Positions 1 through 11,123 of a stretch of DNA of 64,000 bases are shown one piece after another; within the stretch, counting starts at the first letter, position 1, and the number at the start of each line of letters is the position of its first letter. The notes under the pieces are model-generated. The model did not search any database and was not told the DNA's origin. It saw nothing but the letters and a program-made list of their open reading frames with translations. The stretch spans positions 1-64,000 of the forward strand of contig NW_026251405.1 of assembly GCF_025118155.1 (NCBI RefSeq). The letters run 5' to 3'. The position numbers were made by a program, and so were the translations under genes. This DNA comes from Cokeromyces recurvatus. Its lineage: Eukaryota; Mucoromycota; Mucoromycetes; Mucorales; Mucoraceae.

Positions 1-9
1 TTTTCTTTC

Positions 10-1210
10 ATGTTTTATAATAAAATGATAAATGATACTACAAAAGAAACAGCTTTTTTAGTTACAAATGCATCAGGTCGTCATATTAACCTTTTGAATG
101 ATAATAATGATATACAACCACAACCTATGATGATAGCTACAACAGTAACCCATAGTCCACCTTCTTCTGTTGCATCAGACGAAAATATCAATACAGATAG
201 TTCTTCTTCTTCTTCTATTCATACACCATTACCTTCACCTGGACGTCAAACACAATTTGATCCAAAAAGAAAATACCATTGTACAGAACCAGGATGTACA
301 AAAAGCTTTACAACAAGGTAAAAAAAAAAAAAGAAAATATATACATATTATTCTTATAATTCATCTATTATTTAGTGGGCATTTAGCAAGACATTTTAGG
401 ATTCATACAGGAGAAAAAAATTTTCCATGTCTTTTCCCAGGGTGTTTATCCCGTTTCTCTCGTCAAGATAATATGATGCAACATTATCGTACGCATATGT
501 CACCAAAATCAAGAAAATCACAAAAGAGAGTTATTACAGAAGAACTTCATCCAAGACCAAAGCTTCATGCTCATCAGAGAATAAGATCAGATCCTTATAT
601 GAATGAAAGACCTTTAACCATAGATCAGCATTTAAATAATTATCGTCAATCTTTATTAACTAAATCATCTACAACTAATCTAGTTCATTATCCTAATATA
701 CCTTTAAATTCTATAGTAGAATTACAACAGAATCACCTAAATAGGTTAAAAGATACAATTAACCAAAATAAACTGATACATATTACACCAACTAAACCCA
801 CTACTCAATATCCTATTTATAACAATACTTCATCATTTGTACTACCCTCTTCCCCTATTACTACTACCAATACTACTACTACTACTACTACTACTGTGTT
901 AGAGCAAAGACAACAACCCGAAATTACCTTTTATCAACATGAACCACTAAATATGAAAACCATTAAAAAGTCAAAGGTATCATTACCATTTACACTATTA
1001 CATCCAACAAGCTTACCATCAAGAGATAACGTGATATTATTTAAAACGATACAAAAACAACAAAAACAACAACAACAACAAAAGGAGGCAACTCTTCTTC
1101 CTTCCTCATTAGCTACTACCATTGATAAAGAAGATGACGATAAGCATACTATTTCATCTTCTCAAGCAGGATTATTACAACTTGCACACATTGTTAGTAC
1201 ATTTGGATGA
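10..1210 (+). CDS. NRG1-like C2H2 zinc-finger transcriptional regulator
   Basis: Two exons, 10-317 and 376-1210, join in phase to give about 380 residues. The join completes the first zinc finger, so splicing is needed for function. Two adjacent C2H2 fingers lie at about residues 88-142. They carry the SGHLARH and TGEK linker signatures, and the second finger has FSRQDNMMQHYRTH, the hallmark of fungal Nrg1-type glucose and stress repressors. Seen: a Ser-rich N-terminus with SPGR/SPP motifs, a Thr run near 870-895, and a Gln/Lys-rich stretch near the C-terminus (about 1050-1085). Family knowledge: these proteins bind CCCCT-like or AGGGG sites in the nucleus and recruit corepressors. The frame is open upstream of the ATG at 10 to the window edge, so the true start may lie outside. 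Naming within the family is inference. Confidence 0.8.
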
Positions 1211-1620
1211 TATATCATGTCCATCTATTATTATGCATCTATATGTATACATTACATATCATAATTCTTAAAAATAAATAAGTTTATTTATTCTGAAACT
1301 TTATTTTGACCCTGATTTATTTATATTAAGAATATATGAATGAGAAAAAAAATGAATAAATAAATGATGGATTACTATTGGTTAACACATACAAACAGTA
1401 GTAGTAATAGTAGTACATAACAAAAAAAAATTGTGTACATCCTTCAACTAAAGAGGATGTCTCCTTTTCTTCTTCTTTTATTGTATTTGTATGAAAAAAA
1501 AAAAAAAAGGTTTTACAACAGCCACTATTACTACAATTTCCGTTTAAATTTATTTATTATGTCAGCATTTAAAATTGTTAACAATTGGGATTCAAAATTC
1601 TAGGTCCCTTCGAACCCCTT

Positions 1621-1632
1621 TTTCCGCGGAAA
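1621..1632. promoter_or_regulatory. CCGCGG palindrome, possible factor site
   Basis: TTTCCGCGGAAA is a perfect 12-bp palindrome in otherwise AT-rich sequence. Inverted CCG/CGG half-sites are typical targets of fungal Zn2Cys6 dimers. It lies between two 3' ends, which argues against a simple promoter role. Confidence 0.2.
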
Positions 1633-1886
1633 TTAGAGTTCCTTTAAAAAGTTAGTAGACATATTCGAAAAGGATTCAATGGAAGGGGAGAAAAGGTTTG
1701 ATAAACAATTACTAATTTCCTTTGATGATGCGACTTGAAAAAATATAAATAAAAAAAAGGTTTAAAACATTTAGTTACTATAGAAACATCAATTTGTATA
1801 AAAGTTCAAGATCCTTTTCTACTTTTTGCGTATGCATATAACGATACTTTGACAATCTCTCTCTCTTTCTCTTTATTTATTTGGAA

Positions 1887-1888
<2 letters not shown>

Positions 1889-1952
<64 letters not shown>
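1889..1952. repeat. Poly-T tract, 64 nt
   Basis: Uninterrupted T run in an intergenic region. It is the longest homopolymer in the window. Exact length is uncertain because such tracts are error-prone in sequencing. Confidence 0.9.
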
Positions 1953-1956
<4 letters not shown>

Positions 1957-2205
1957 GTTTCAATCTATTAGGGAAAATTTATTTATAGTTTCAAGTCACA
2001 TGCAAACTATAAAAGTTGGAATAGTATTTGCTCTGATGTAAGAACAGTATGCTTGAATGATAGTGCGTAAATGTCTTTAGACGATTGTCAAAAGAATACA
2101 TTTTCCTTATAATTTAGACTACATATCTTACTTTTTTTATAGGTTGTTTACAAATGATTGTGTAATATATCAATCATCCTTTTTTTGTTTATTATAACCA
2201 TAGCA

Positions 2206-3388
2206 TTAATTTTCAAGAGTCAAAGCAATTCCAAATTTAGGATTGATACTTTCATTCCAGCAAGTTGTATCCATAGCAATACCCATATTCATTTTAACAC
2301 CAGGTCGAATACATTGAGTGAATGATGCGCAAACAACACCTGTATTAGTTATCTTACCCTTAATAAATGAAGTAGGGTCTAGATTATATTTGGCTCCTAT
2401 TTCAACTTCAACTGCACTTTTATTATTATTCCAAGTCACTTTACCAGATGCTTGTAAAGTTTTATCTAAGCGATGATAATAGGAGGCAATGTATTTGGAA
2501 AAGTTGTTAGCAGCATGAATTGTAATGGCGTAATCACGAGTAGAATAACCAACTGCTGTATTATAGCAATTTATCTAAGATGATACTATAGAGTTTAATT
2601 CTATTTTATCTTATAAACTTATACACTTTATATCTACCTTTGCATCTCTCATATTATAAACAACTTCACCACCTATAAGGACGCCTTGAAGACCAATAGC
2701 CGAATTTACAACTAAATTACGCTAAACATAAATATGTAAATATAAATATAAATATAAATATTTGATATATGTATATTACTTTAAAGGTATCAAAGGAAGT
2801 AGTTGTATAAATATTAGGTCGTCTAAAAGTTGTATTCAATCTAATATTCTTTTCTCTAACAGAAGGAGAAACAAAGACGGTAGCTTCAAGTTTTAACCCT
2901 CCTATTATTATAAGTTGTATTATTATATGATGAATACATCATTATTATAATTTTATTCTTCTATTTACTAGCAAGTTTATTTTCTAATTCAATTTTGCTA
3001 TTAAGATGGTTTGAACTTGTCCAAGCTTGAGTTAAAGATAAACCAGTCTTTTTATTTGTATATCGACTTTCAATACTACCAACAATTACACCCGTTTTAT
3101 TATCGCGATGGCCATTCATTTTAAATGACTTGTAAAAAAAAAAAAAAGATATAAGATATAATAAACGCGTTATAGTATGATACACTTACTGAGCCATTAG
3201 AAGTAGTGGTTTTAATATCAAGTTTAAAGCCACCAATAGAATAATCCCTTACTAAAATATCTCTAGCAGATCTTCCAATATCATTAAAGCTACCAACTTT
3301 ATTATAAATATGTATTAATTTAATAACAAATAGATTTCTCTCTCTCCCCTTTTTTTTTTCTTTTTTAATAATCACCAGGAGTTGTCAT
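2206..3388 (-). CDS. POR1: Mitochondrial outer-membrane porin (VDAC)
   Basis: Six exons on the minus strand: 3388-3376, 3296-3190, 3128-2969, 2901-2780, 2721-2638 and 2574-2206. They join in phase to 284 residues, the usual VDAC length of about 283. The N-terminus MTTPVGSFNDIG followed by a short helix region is typical. Central blocks (TGVIVGSIESRYTNKKTGL, LTQAWTSSN) and the C-terminal block (FIKGKITNTGVVCASFTQ, RPGVKMNMGI) match the 19-strand beta-barrel family. Role: passage of ATP, ADP and other metabolites through the mitochondrial outer membrane. The first coding exon is only 13 nt, so simple ORF scans miss the start. It carries Cys residues in the last strands (VVCASFTQC, TTCWNE) where Gly and other residues are more usual. 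The family call is secure. Confidence 0.93.
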
Positions 3389-4488
3389 TTGTAAAAATGC
3401 TAATGGATCAATGAGTCAGATTATAAGTGAATGTCTTTAATGTATATATGTCCAATATGTTAGGTATGTCCTTTCGTCTCCCTCTATCTTTTATTTAATA
3501 AATTAATATTATAAACAGAAGAGAAAAATATATACGATAAAAAAAAAAGTGAGTAAATAAGTTAAAAAAAAAAAAAAAACTTGAAACATTTTTTCTTTAA
3601 CATTCAAGATCATCTAATGAATCAGCGTCAAATTATTCATTATATTCTCGCTCCAAGAGCATTTAAATCCTCATACATTTTAAATTCTTCATTAATGATC
3701 AAAAGACTTTTATTTTATACATGTATATAAGTTGAGTAATTTATTCACTAGTTTTATTAAGTATATTTAGGACATTTTTTTTTTAGCATCAGAAATAATT
3801 GACGCTAAAAAAAAAAAGAAAGTATACTTCTCTACAAAACATTATTCCTTTAATAATAGACTTTGTTTTCCTCTATGTTGTACAAAAAAACAAGAATTAG
3901 TTACTAAGAAGTAGTGTATATTATTTCCACTATAGAAGTTTTAATATCTCTTCTTTTTCATATTAAATTGTAACATCACATGACTATGACTCTTATATTA
4001 TCTAGACGGCAATAATAATAAGCTGTCATCATAATACATGAAAAAGTAAAAAAATGTTGTTAATACCATACTTCTTGTTAGCAGTTATTATTATTAATTT
4101 AGTAATTCATCACTCTTTACTATGTAATTTTGTGACACCTTTTTTTTTTTAATATAATATAGAGCAAGGTTAGACTTTTTTTTTTCAGTAATTAATGCAT
4201 AATACAATTAAAGAAGAGAAATGATAACGAGCAATAAGTGAAAGCAAATATGAATATATTCTTGATATCATGTCTTCTCTTCTTCATTTGTTTCATGATG
4301 AACTTCTTTAAGAAACTAAATTCTATTTTTCTTTTTTTTTTTTTCCTAAAATTGAAGTCTGTTTAAATGTATTTATCAGACATGTGATTCATTTACCGTT
4401 TTTTGATTATTATATTTATTTATTTATTTATTTTATTTATATCTTTTTCTTTTTTTCTTATTCTTCTTCTTCTTTAATTAGCATAGTA
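3389..4488. other. Divergent intergenic region between porin and VAP
   Basis: AT-rich shared 5' region of about 1.1 kb with short A and T runs (3552-3580, 4141-4151, 4171-4186). No coding exon, RNA gene or clear regulatory palindrome was recognised. A pyrimidine-rich stretch (4440-4475) precedes the VAP start. Confidence 0.5.
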
Positions 4489-4536
4489 ATGTCTGTTATT
4501 ATTACTCCTTCTGAACAATTAGAATTTCACAGTAAA

Positions 4537-4567
<31 letters not shown>

Positions 4568-5774
4568 AATAACATAGCCATCATGAACTTCTATTTTAGG
4601 TCCTTTTACGCGTATTTGTAAACAATCCCTTTACGTGAGAAACCCCGGAACAGAGCCTATTATATTTAAAATAAAGACTACTGCGCCTAAACAATATTGT
4701 GTTCGACCTAATGCTGGAAGAATTGAGGCTAATTCTGAGATTGAGGTTCAAAGTAAGCTGACTACATAATATATATATATATATATATATACATATAAAG
4801 GATAATATATATATATATATATATATAAACTTATATATAAACGAATTCATTTAGTTATACTACAACCATTTAAAGAAGAACTTCCAGCAAATTACAAATG
4901 TAAAGATAAATTCCTTGTTCAAACTGCACCAATTACTGAAGCAGTCGAACAGAATCATCAAGATATAGCTAGTATGGTAATGTATATAGTTTATCAAAAT
5001 TGAATAGTTTGATTGTTAAACTGGGTTAATAAATAGTGGAGTTATGTTGAAGCGGAAGGAAAGGCAAGTTTACATCAACAAAAGATTAAATGTGTTTTTA
5101 TTACTGAACAACATCAACCTTCTACTACGAATGATATCTATGCTCCTATAACTAAAGAAGTAAGTAATTATGATTGTATAATAATATGAATAAGTTTTAA
5201 TATTTTCATCATTTATAAGGTTTCTTCTATTCCTGAACCGGTTACAAATGCCGATAATATTACATCATCCGCTATTCCTACTAATAGTAGTGATAACGAT
5301 GCTTCAGTACCTAGTACCACTATGGCCACTGCAGCAGCACCTATTCCTGTACCCGCTCCCGAGATTGCAGCTACAACTGCTACTGCAACTGCAACCACAA
5401 CTGCGCCAGCACCTGCACCAGCGCCTGCACCAGCGCCAACATCACCAGCAACTGCGTCACCAGCAACTGCATCCCCTGCAGCTCTTACCACCCCCTCTTC
5501 TCCTATTTCAGATGATAATAACGAGTTAAAAAAAGCATTGGAAAAAATCGCAAAACTTGAAAAAGAATTAACTGAATTGAAGAACCAAGAAGAAGGCTTA
5601 CGTGCACGCAATCAATCCACTACAAGAAAGTTAGCACCTACAGTTCAACCTTTAGATGCAGTGCATCAACATTTAGCTGCTTTGGAAAAACCACGTCCTA
5701 CTGAAGGTTATCCACCTCAAGTAGTTTTAGGTGTTGCTTTATTCGTTTTTATATTTACATATCTTTTCTTTTAA
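4489..5774 (+). CDS. SCS2: VAMP-associated protein (VAP/Scs2), ER tail-anchored
   Basis: Five exons, 4489-4531, 4600-4752, 4855-4976, 5037-5159 and 5220-5774, join in phase to 331 residues. Residues 1-125 form an MSP domain; KIKTTAPKQYCVRPNAGRI is the FFAT-binding signature of VAPs. The middle (about residues 175-240) is an Ala/Pro/Thr linker made of short PAPA and ATAT repeats. It is followed by a coiled coil (KALEKIAKLEKELTELK) and a C-terminal membrane anchor (VVLGVALFVFIFTYLFF). Family role: VAPs anchor lipid-transfer and signalling proteins carrying FFAT motifs at ER contact sites. The linker is longer and more repetitive than in yeast Scs2. The gene converges on the thiouridylase gene with only 19 bp between stop codons. 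Confidence 0.92.
4535..4567. repeat. ATCT microsatellite in VAP intron 1
   Basis: Tandem TATC/ATCT tetranucleotides fill part of the first VAP intron just after the donor site. A simple sequence repeat, likely length-polymorphic. Confidence 0.85.
4769..4826. repeat. AT dinucleotide repeats in VAP intron 2
   Basis: Two AT/TA runs separated by a short spacer (about 4769-4790 and 4806-4826) inside VAP intron 2. No function inferred. Confidence 0.85.
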
Positions 5775-5793
5775 TTTTTTTTTATTATTATTA

Positions 5794-6960
5794 TTAAAAT
5801 AAAACTTCTTCTATAACACCTCCTCCTAAACACCAGTCTTGATCCCAAACAACCACTTGCTGTCCACGTGCAATGGCACGTATAGGACGTTTAAAAATTA
5901 TAGTAGGGTGCCTATTGGATTGAATGGATAAAATGGCCTTTTCAGATGATTGTCTATATCGAATTTGTGCCTCTACTTCTATTTCACCATTTATATCAAG
6001 TTTAGAAGGCGCTGCATGATGAATCCATTTCCAATCACGCGCTCTACATCCCATATGAAATAAAGCCGGATGGTTTGAGCCAGGTACACATATCAACTTA
6101 TTTTCTTTTATATCCTTTTCTGCCACAAACCATTTATCAGAACGATAGCAAATACGTGACGCTTGACCAATCGTATAACCATAAAGTCCCTGATGTTCTC
6201 CAATGACTTGTCCATTTTCAAGATTGATAGCAGGACCAGGAGGTAAATCAATATATTCTTTTAAAAAGTCTGCAAACTTTTTACGCTGACCCACAAAACA
6301 AATACCCATACTTTCTTTTTTAGCTGCAATACCACCTAATCCTAATTGATGTGCAAGGTCCTTTACGGCTGCCTTGGAGGTGAAATCACCTAAAGGGAAG
6401 AGCGTTCGACTTATGGCTTCTTCAGGTACATTAGAGAGATAATAGGATTGGTCCTTCTTCCTCTCGAGCCCCCGAAGTAATTTCCCTTCAGGTGTTGATC
6501 GACAATAATGCCCTGTTGCAAACCATGCATCCTTAGGTATCTTGTTTAGTAAAGCACCAAACTTGATAGAACTATTACAAGCAATATCTGGGTTCGGTGT
6601 CAATCCATGTGCATAGTCTTCTAACGTCTTTTCAAATACATCCTGCCAATACTCTTTTACAAAATTAACTTGTTGACAAGGAATGTCGAGATGATGACAT
6701 ACCTTTTGAACATCTTCCCAATCTTCCCGACTTGTACACACACCACGTTCATCTGAGGTATCCCAGTTACGCATATAAATACCCTGGACATCAAAACCCT
6801 GTTGCTTTAAAAGGGCCGCTGATACACTCGAATCAACCCCTCCTGACATTGCTACAACTACTTTATCCCCCCTTTCTGGTCTTTTCTGCTGAAGAATAGA
6901 TAAACAGCGTTTGAATATAGATGTACATTGTGATGTCTTGCATCTTTTTACTATTAACAT
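5794..6960 (-). CDS. MTU1: Mitochondrial tRNA-specific 2-thiouridylase (Mtu1/TRMU/MnmA family)
   Basis: Single-exon gene of 388 residues. An N-terminal stretch rich in Lys, Arg and Ser with no acidic residues before about residue 29 fits a mitochondrial presequence. The PP-loop ATPase motif SGGVDS is at residues 39-44. The catalytic cysteines of the family are present: Cys128 in NPDIACN and Cys221 in MGICFVG. The C-terminal beta-barrel with the RYRQ block is present. Role: 2-thiolation of U34 in mitochondrial tRNA-Lys, -Glu and -Gln, using sulfur passed from a cysteine desulfurase relay. It is one of the few multi-hundred-codon genes here without introns, unlike its neighbours. The 3' end faces VAP with a 19-bp gap. 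Confidence 0.95.
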   Translation of the reverse strand: MLIVKRCKTSQCTSIFKRCLSILQQKRPERGDKVVVAMSGGVDSSVSAALLKQQGFDVQGIYMRNWDTSDERGVCTSREDWEDVQKVCHHLDIPCQQVNFVKEYWQDVFEKTLEDYAHGLTPNPDIACNSSIKFGALLNKIPKDAWFATGHYCRSTPEGKLLRGLERKKDQSYYLSNVPEEAISRTLFPLGDFTSKAAVKDLAHQLGLGGIAAKKESMGICFVGQRKKFADFLKEYIDLPPGPAINLENGQVIGEHQGLYGYTIGQASRICYRSDKWFVAEKDIKENKLICVPGSNHPALFHMGCRARDWKWIHHAAPSKLDINGEIEVEAQIRYRQSSEKAILSIQSNRHPTIIFKRPIRAIARGQQVVVWDQDWCLGGGVIEEVLF

Positions 6961-8584
6961 TATTGAAATCTGGAGAAAAGAAAAGGAAATCTTTTTTTTA
7001 TAAAAAAAAAAAAAAAAAAAAAATAGGTTATAAAATATTAAAAACAGTCCGCTACTTTTTCCTATTTTTTTTTTCTTTTCTTTTGAATTGACCTGGTCTA
7101 AATGCTACTTGAAACATATTATCCCCGAAAAGAAGAAGAATGCCCAAGTTGTTTCCTTTAGTTGCTTACTTTGATAATTATGTTTTACCATAATAAGAAA
7201 AGAAATGACACAAGACCTATTTCAAGTTGGTTAGTAGTAGAAAACAAGAAAGTTTGAAAGCTTAATCATTGTTCAACCTATACAACAACAGGAGTTTTAA
7301 GAATAATCAGAGTCTTTATTTAGAGTTTCGCAAGACATATTCTTCTCAAGTTACTATTCGGCAAAAAAGGTTTGCAAATAGTATCATTCATTCATCTTCT
7401 TTGATAAATTTAATATTACAAAATTCTTATAATAATGTGTGTATATTATAACAGAACAACATATCATGAGGACTCTTTTATCCTTCTTTGATTCAACATA
7501 TTAAAAAAAAAAAAGATAGAGTGAAGAGGTACCCGATTATGAACGGCTTTATCAAAGTCATCTAATAGATGAGGGGAAGGAGAAAGAAAGAAAGTATTCA
7601 TAGCAAGTAAATTGATGCAACGGACAGTTTGTATACAAGTGTAGTTCTTTCCTTTATAACTCAAAGTCTGAATACCTTTTAAGGTAGTTTATTGCCTCTC
7701 TCTTTCTTTGTCTTTTTCATAACAATCGCATATTTTTGTATGAATAGTTTCATCATCCTTCTTTAAGCTTCAATTCATTCATCACTCTCTCTATTCTTTC
7801 CTAATACTAAAATAATAGATATTTATTCTTTGCAATAATTAATTCACTAGTATCTTAATGATACGTAAATTCGAAGATATATTTTAGCCTTTATAGACAT
7901 TTTTTTTTTTTTTTTTATAATGGTGAGAATATCATACATGTGGGAATAGTAACATTGCCGAGTTTATAGGGAGGAAAAAAAAAAGCCTCAATTGATATAA
8001 GCAAATTAATTTTAATAATAGTTTTTTTTTTGACATGTTAGAGAAATAAATGTAATATTTTTATTTGTTTGTAATCTTCGGAAAAACACTGATTTTTAAA
8101 TAATCTATTAGAGATCAAGGGGACGAATAATGATATATAGATTATACAAATATGGAATTTATTTATTACAAAGAAAAGGAGAGTTTTTTTCTTTTGTCAG
8201 AAATCAACTGATATCAAACATTTAAAAGGAGATATGAGATATTATAAATGTAAATGCGCATATATAATAGCATTCATATTGTAAAGAAAGACATCCTTTG
8301 AAACAAAAAAAAAATATATACGTGTATACACAAATATATAAATATATAAATACTTGACAAGCATGTTTATAATAATATTAACAAAGCCTGTGACGCATTG
8401 TCATCAGATAAATACGAGTTTCATGATTTTTATATTGAGTTTCATACAGTAACAAAAAAAAAAAAAAAAAAAAAAAAAAAAACGTGTATTTAAATAAGGC
8501 CAATTTTTCTTCTTTTTTTTTTTTTTTTTCTTTTTTTTTTCTTTCCTAGTTTTTTTTTGTTTTAAAAGAATTTACTTTAATAAG
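6961..8584. other. 1.6 kb region without a confident gene; weak coding signals at 7269-7664
   Basis: Weak, conflicting coding signals occur on both strands. On the plus strand 7269-7451 is open (about 60 codons, non-ATG start) and several possible splice sites follow. On the minus strand 7664-7540 is open with a plausible donor (GTACCT) after a HNR triplet. I could not assemble a recognisable protein from either. Poly-A tracts lie at 7002-7023 and 8453-8482, and a pyrimidine-rich stretch at 8505-8560 leads into the next gene. Confidence 0.35.
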
Positions 8585-10547
8585 ATGGCGATACAAGAGC
8601 AATCAATAACTTCTCCACCATCACTTTTATTTTTACATCAACAAAATGCACCTATTTTATTAACACCTGAAGGATCCGTTCCTTCTAGTCCAACATTATC
8701 TACTGCTGTAGTTACACATACAAACGCAACGACTCACCATTTACATACAAATGACTCTACAACTGTTGATTATGTAGAGTTAACAAAATTACTACAACAT
8801 GTAGCTTCAAGTAATAATAATAATAGTAATAAAAAGAATTTTACAGCAGTAAAGCAGTTAGCGCCAAATTCAGTTACTTCAACTTCAAGTACATCTTCTA
8901 CAAATTCTTCTATCTCTTCTTTAATTGTAGCAGCTGCAGCACCACCACCAGCAGCAAGGTCTTCTTTAGTTCAAAACAATAGATCCTCCCCTTGTTTAAA
9001 TCCAGTACCTTCTCAATTTATATTCAAGAAACCACTTTATAACCAGCAATATCTTCAAACCCATTTCCATCATCATCCCCCTCCTCTTTCTCTTTCTCCT
9101 CATACAATCACACCTACTCATACACAGCATCAACACACTATAGATCGAAACTCAAAAGAGATAGCGTTCTTTGATTTAAGAAGATTTTTTATTCAATCAC
9201 CAGTTACATCTGATTCAGAAGAACCATTTTATGGAAATCAATTTAAACAGAATATCTCAAATAAATATGGTCAATGGGGTAAAAGTTATTATTGTTATTA
9301 TTTAATTTGCACATACATCATATAATGCATTACATTATTATGAGGGAATATATTTATATGTGCGGCATTTTAGCCTTAGTTTTCTCCTTGAATTACTAAA
9401 ATAAAAATAATAATAAAAAAAAAATTTGCCTCATATATAGGTCGATATATTGGCAAAGGAGCAGGTGGATCAGTTCGATTAATTAAACAGCACAACAAGA
9501 CATACGCAGTGAAACAATTTCGTAAACGATTCCCTAATGAGACAGAGAAGGATTATATCAAGAAAGTAACAGCCGAGTTCTGTATAGGGTCTACTCTTCA
9601 ACATCCTAATATTATCGAAGCTTTAGACCTTATTCAAGAAGAGAATGGAACTAGTTTCTATGAAATTATGGAATATGCACCTAATGATATGTTTAATGTC
9701 GTAATGAGCCGTATGATGTCTAGAGAAGAAATTGCGTGTTGTTGGCGTCAATTATTAAACGGTGTCAATTATTTGCATTCAATAGGGATTGCTCATAGAG
9801 ATCTCAAGTTGGATAACCTTGTCTTGGATCATATGGGTATACTTAAAATTATAGATTTTGGTTGTTCAACTGTATTTAAATATCCATTTGATAATTCAAT
9901 TACGATGACAAAAGGTCTTTACATATATATGTGTATATTACATAAAAAATCATCAGGGACTTATTTTTTTTTTAAAATATATATATATATATACTATTTT
10001 AGGTGTTTTTGGTTCAGACCCTTATATTGCACCAGAACAATACACACAATCCTTATATGATCCACGGTTATCAGATATATGGTCATGTGGTATCATCTTT
10101 GTATGTATGATAATACATAGATTCCCTTGGAGAATATCAAAGAGTTCAGATATTGCCTTTAGAGCCTTTATCACGAACCAAAATCAACAAAAATTCAGAT
10201 TAATCAAATGGCTCCCTCGAGAATCTCGATCTGTTATGACAAGTATACTCGAAGTCGATCCTAGTCGTCGTTGGAGTGTACAAAAGATTCTTCAAGATAA
10301 TTGGGTGAAAGGAATTGATGTCTGTACTCCTGATGAACCGGGTACTTGTCATGTTCATCATGTCTCTGTCTTGGATCAAATAACCCAAGAGAGGCGGGGT
10401 AATCTTGTTCTTATCACCTCTGAGCCTCCTGGTGTTATTGCTGAAAAGGAAAAGAAAAAACGTCAATCTCAACTCATTTCATCACCTCAACGCCCTTCAT
10501 CATCATCCTTATCGTCTCAGAGGCCCCAAAAGCAGAATCAAAAATAA
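8585..10547 (+). CDS. Hal4/Sat4-type Ser/Thr protein kinase
   Basis: Three exons, 8585-9278, 9441-9914 and 10003-10547, join in phase to 570 residues. Residues 1-230 are a low-complexity Ser/Thr/Asn/His-rich leader. The kinase domain starts at [14 protein letters not shown] (P-loop), with YAVKQF (VAIK lysine), HRDLKLDN (catalytic loop), DFG, and DPYIAPEQY in place of the APE motif. The [11 protein letters not shown] and [12 protein letters not shown] blocks are typical of the fungal Npr1/Hal4 subfamily. Family role: Hal4/Sat4 and Hal5 stabilise nutrient and potassium transporters at the plasma membrane. That role is transferred, not seen. The C-terminal 50 residues are Lys/Ser/Gln-rich. Both introns fall inside or at the edge of the kinase domain. 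Confidence 0.87.
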
Positions 10548-11123
10548 AACCCTACCTATACATCTATATTTTATTCATTCTTAAAGATATAAAGAGAGAG
10601 AGAAGGAGGATGAGTGAGAGAAGAGAAGAGGGAAAAAAAATTTTTTTTTCTCTTAACATATACTCTTTCCTTCCTTCCTTCCTTCCTTTTTTTTTTTTTG
10701 TCATATTGCTTGTATATTATTTATCCTTTTTATATATAAATATATATATTTATATATACACTATAAATTTGTAACATTTTGATTGAAGCCAACATAAATA
10801 TAAATACATATACATTTACATACACATATATCATATTATCTTATATAGTAAACAAATAATAAAACATTCCATTACAAATCATACGGTAGTTCTTTGATAG
10901 AAGCATATTATATACATATATTTTTTTTCACTTATCTCCTTGTTTATTTTGCTCCTTTATTATTGTTTTTTCCCCTTTTCTTTTTCTGAAGAGAAAGACA
11001 AGAGTGAATTGAATAAATTTATATACATATATATATACATATACATATATATATGTATGTATACAATTTTTATTCTTCTTGTCCTTCTCTTTTTATAAAT
11101 TAGCATAGAATAATAATGCCATT
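10548..11123. other. Intergenic region between Hal4-type kinase and CSC1 channel genes
   Basis: Purine-rich then pyrimidine-rich stretches and CCTT repeats (10668-10687), followed by several AT/TA-rich blocks (for example 11021-11063). No coding or RNA signal was recognised. Confidence 0.5.

Larger units (their letters stand above)
1211..2205. other. Intergenic region with poly-T64 tract and CCGCGG palindrome
   Basis: This is the shared 3' flank of the zinc-finger gene (+) and the porin gene (-). No coding exon was recognised. It contains a 64-nt T run at 1889-1952, a 12-bp palindrome TTTCCGCGGAAA at 1621-1632, and a CT-rich stretch before the T run. Confidence 0.6.

Noticed and set aside
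5213..5611. 132-codon Ala/Val/Gly-rich ORF on the minus strand
   Set aside because: Antisense reading of the Ala/Pro/Thr repeats of VAP exon 5; low complexity, no independent support.
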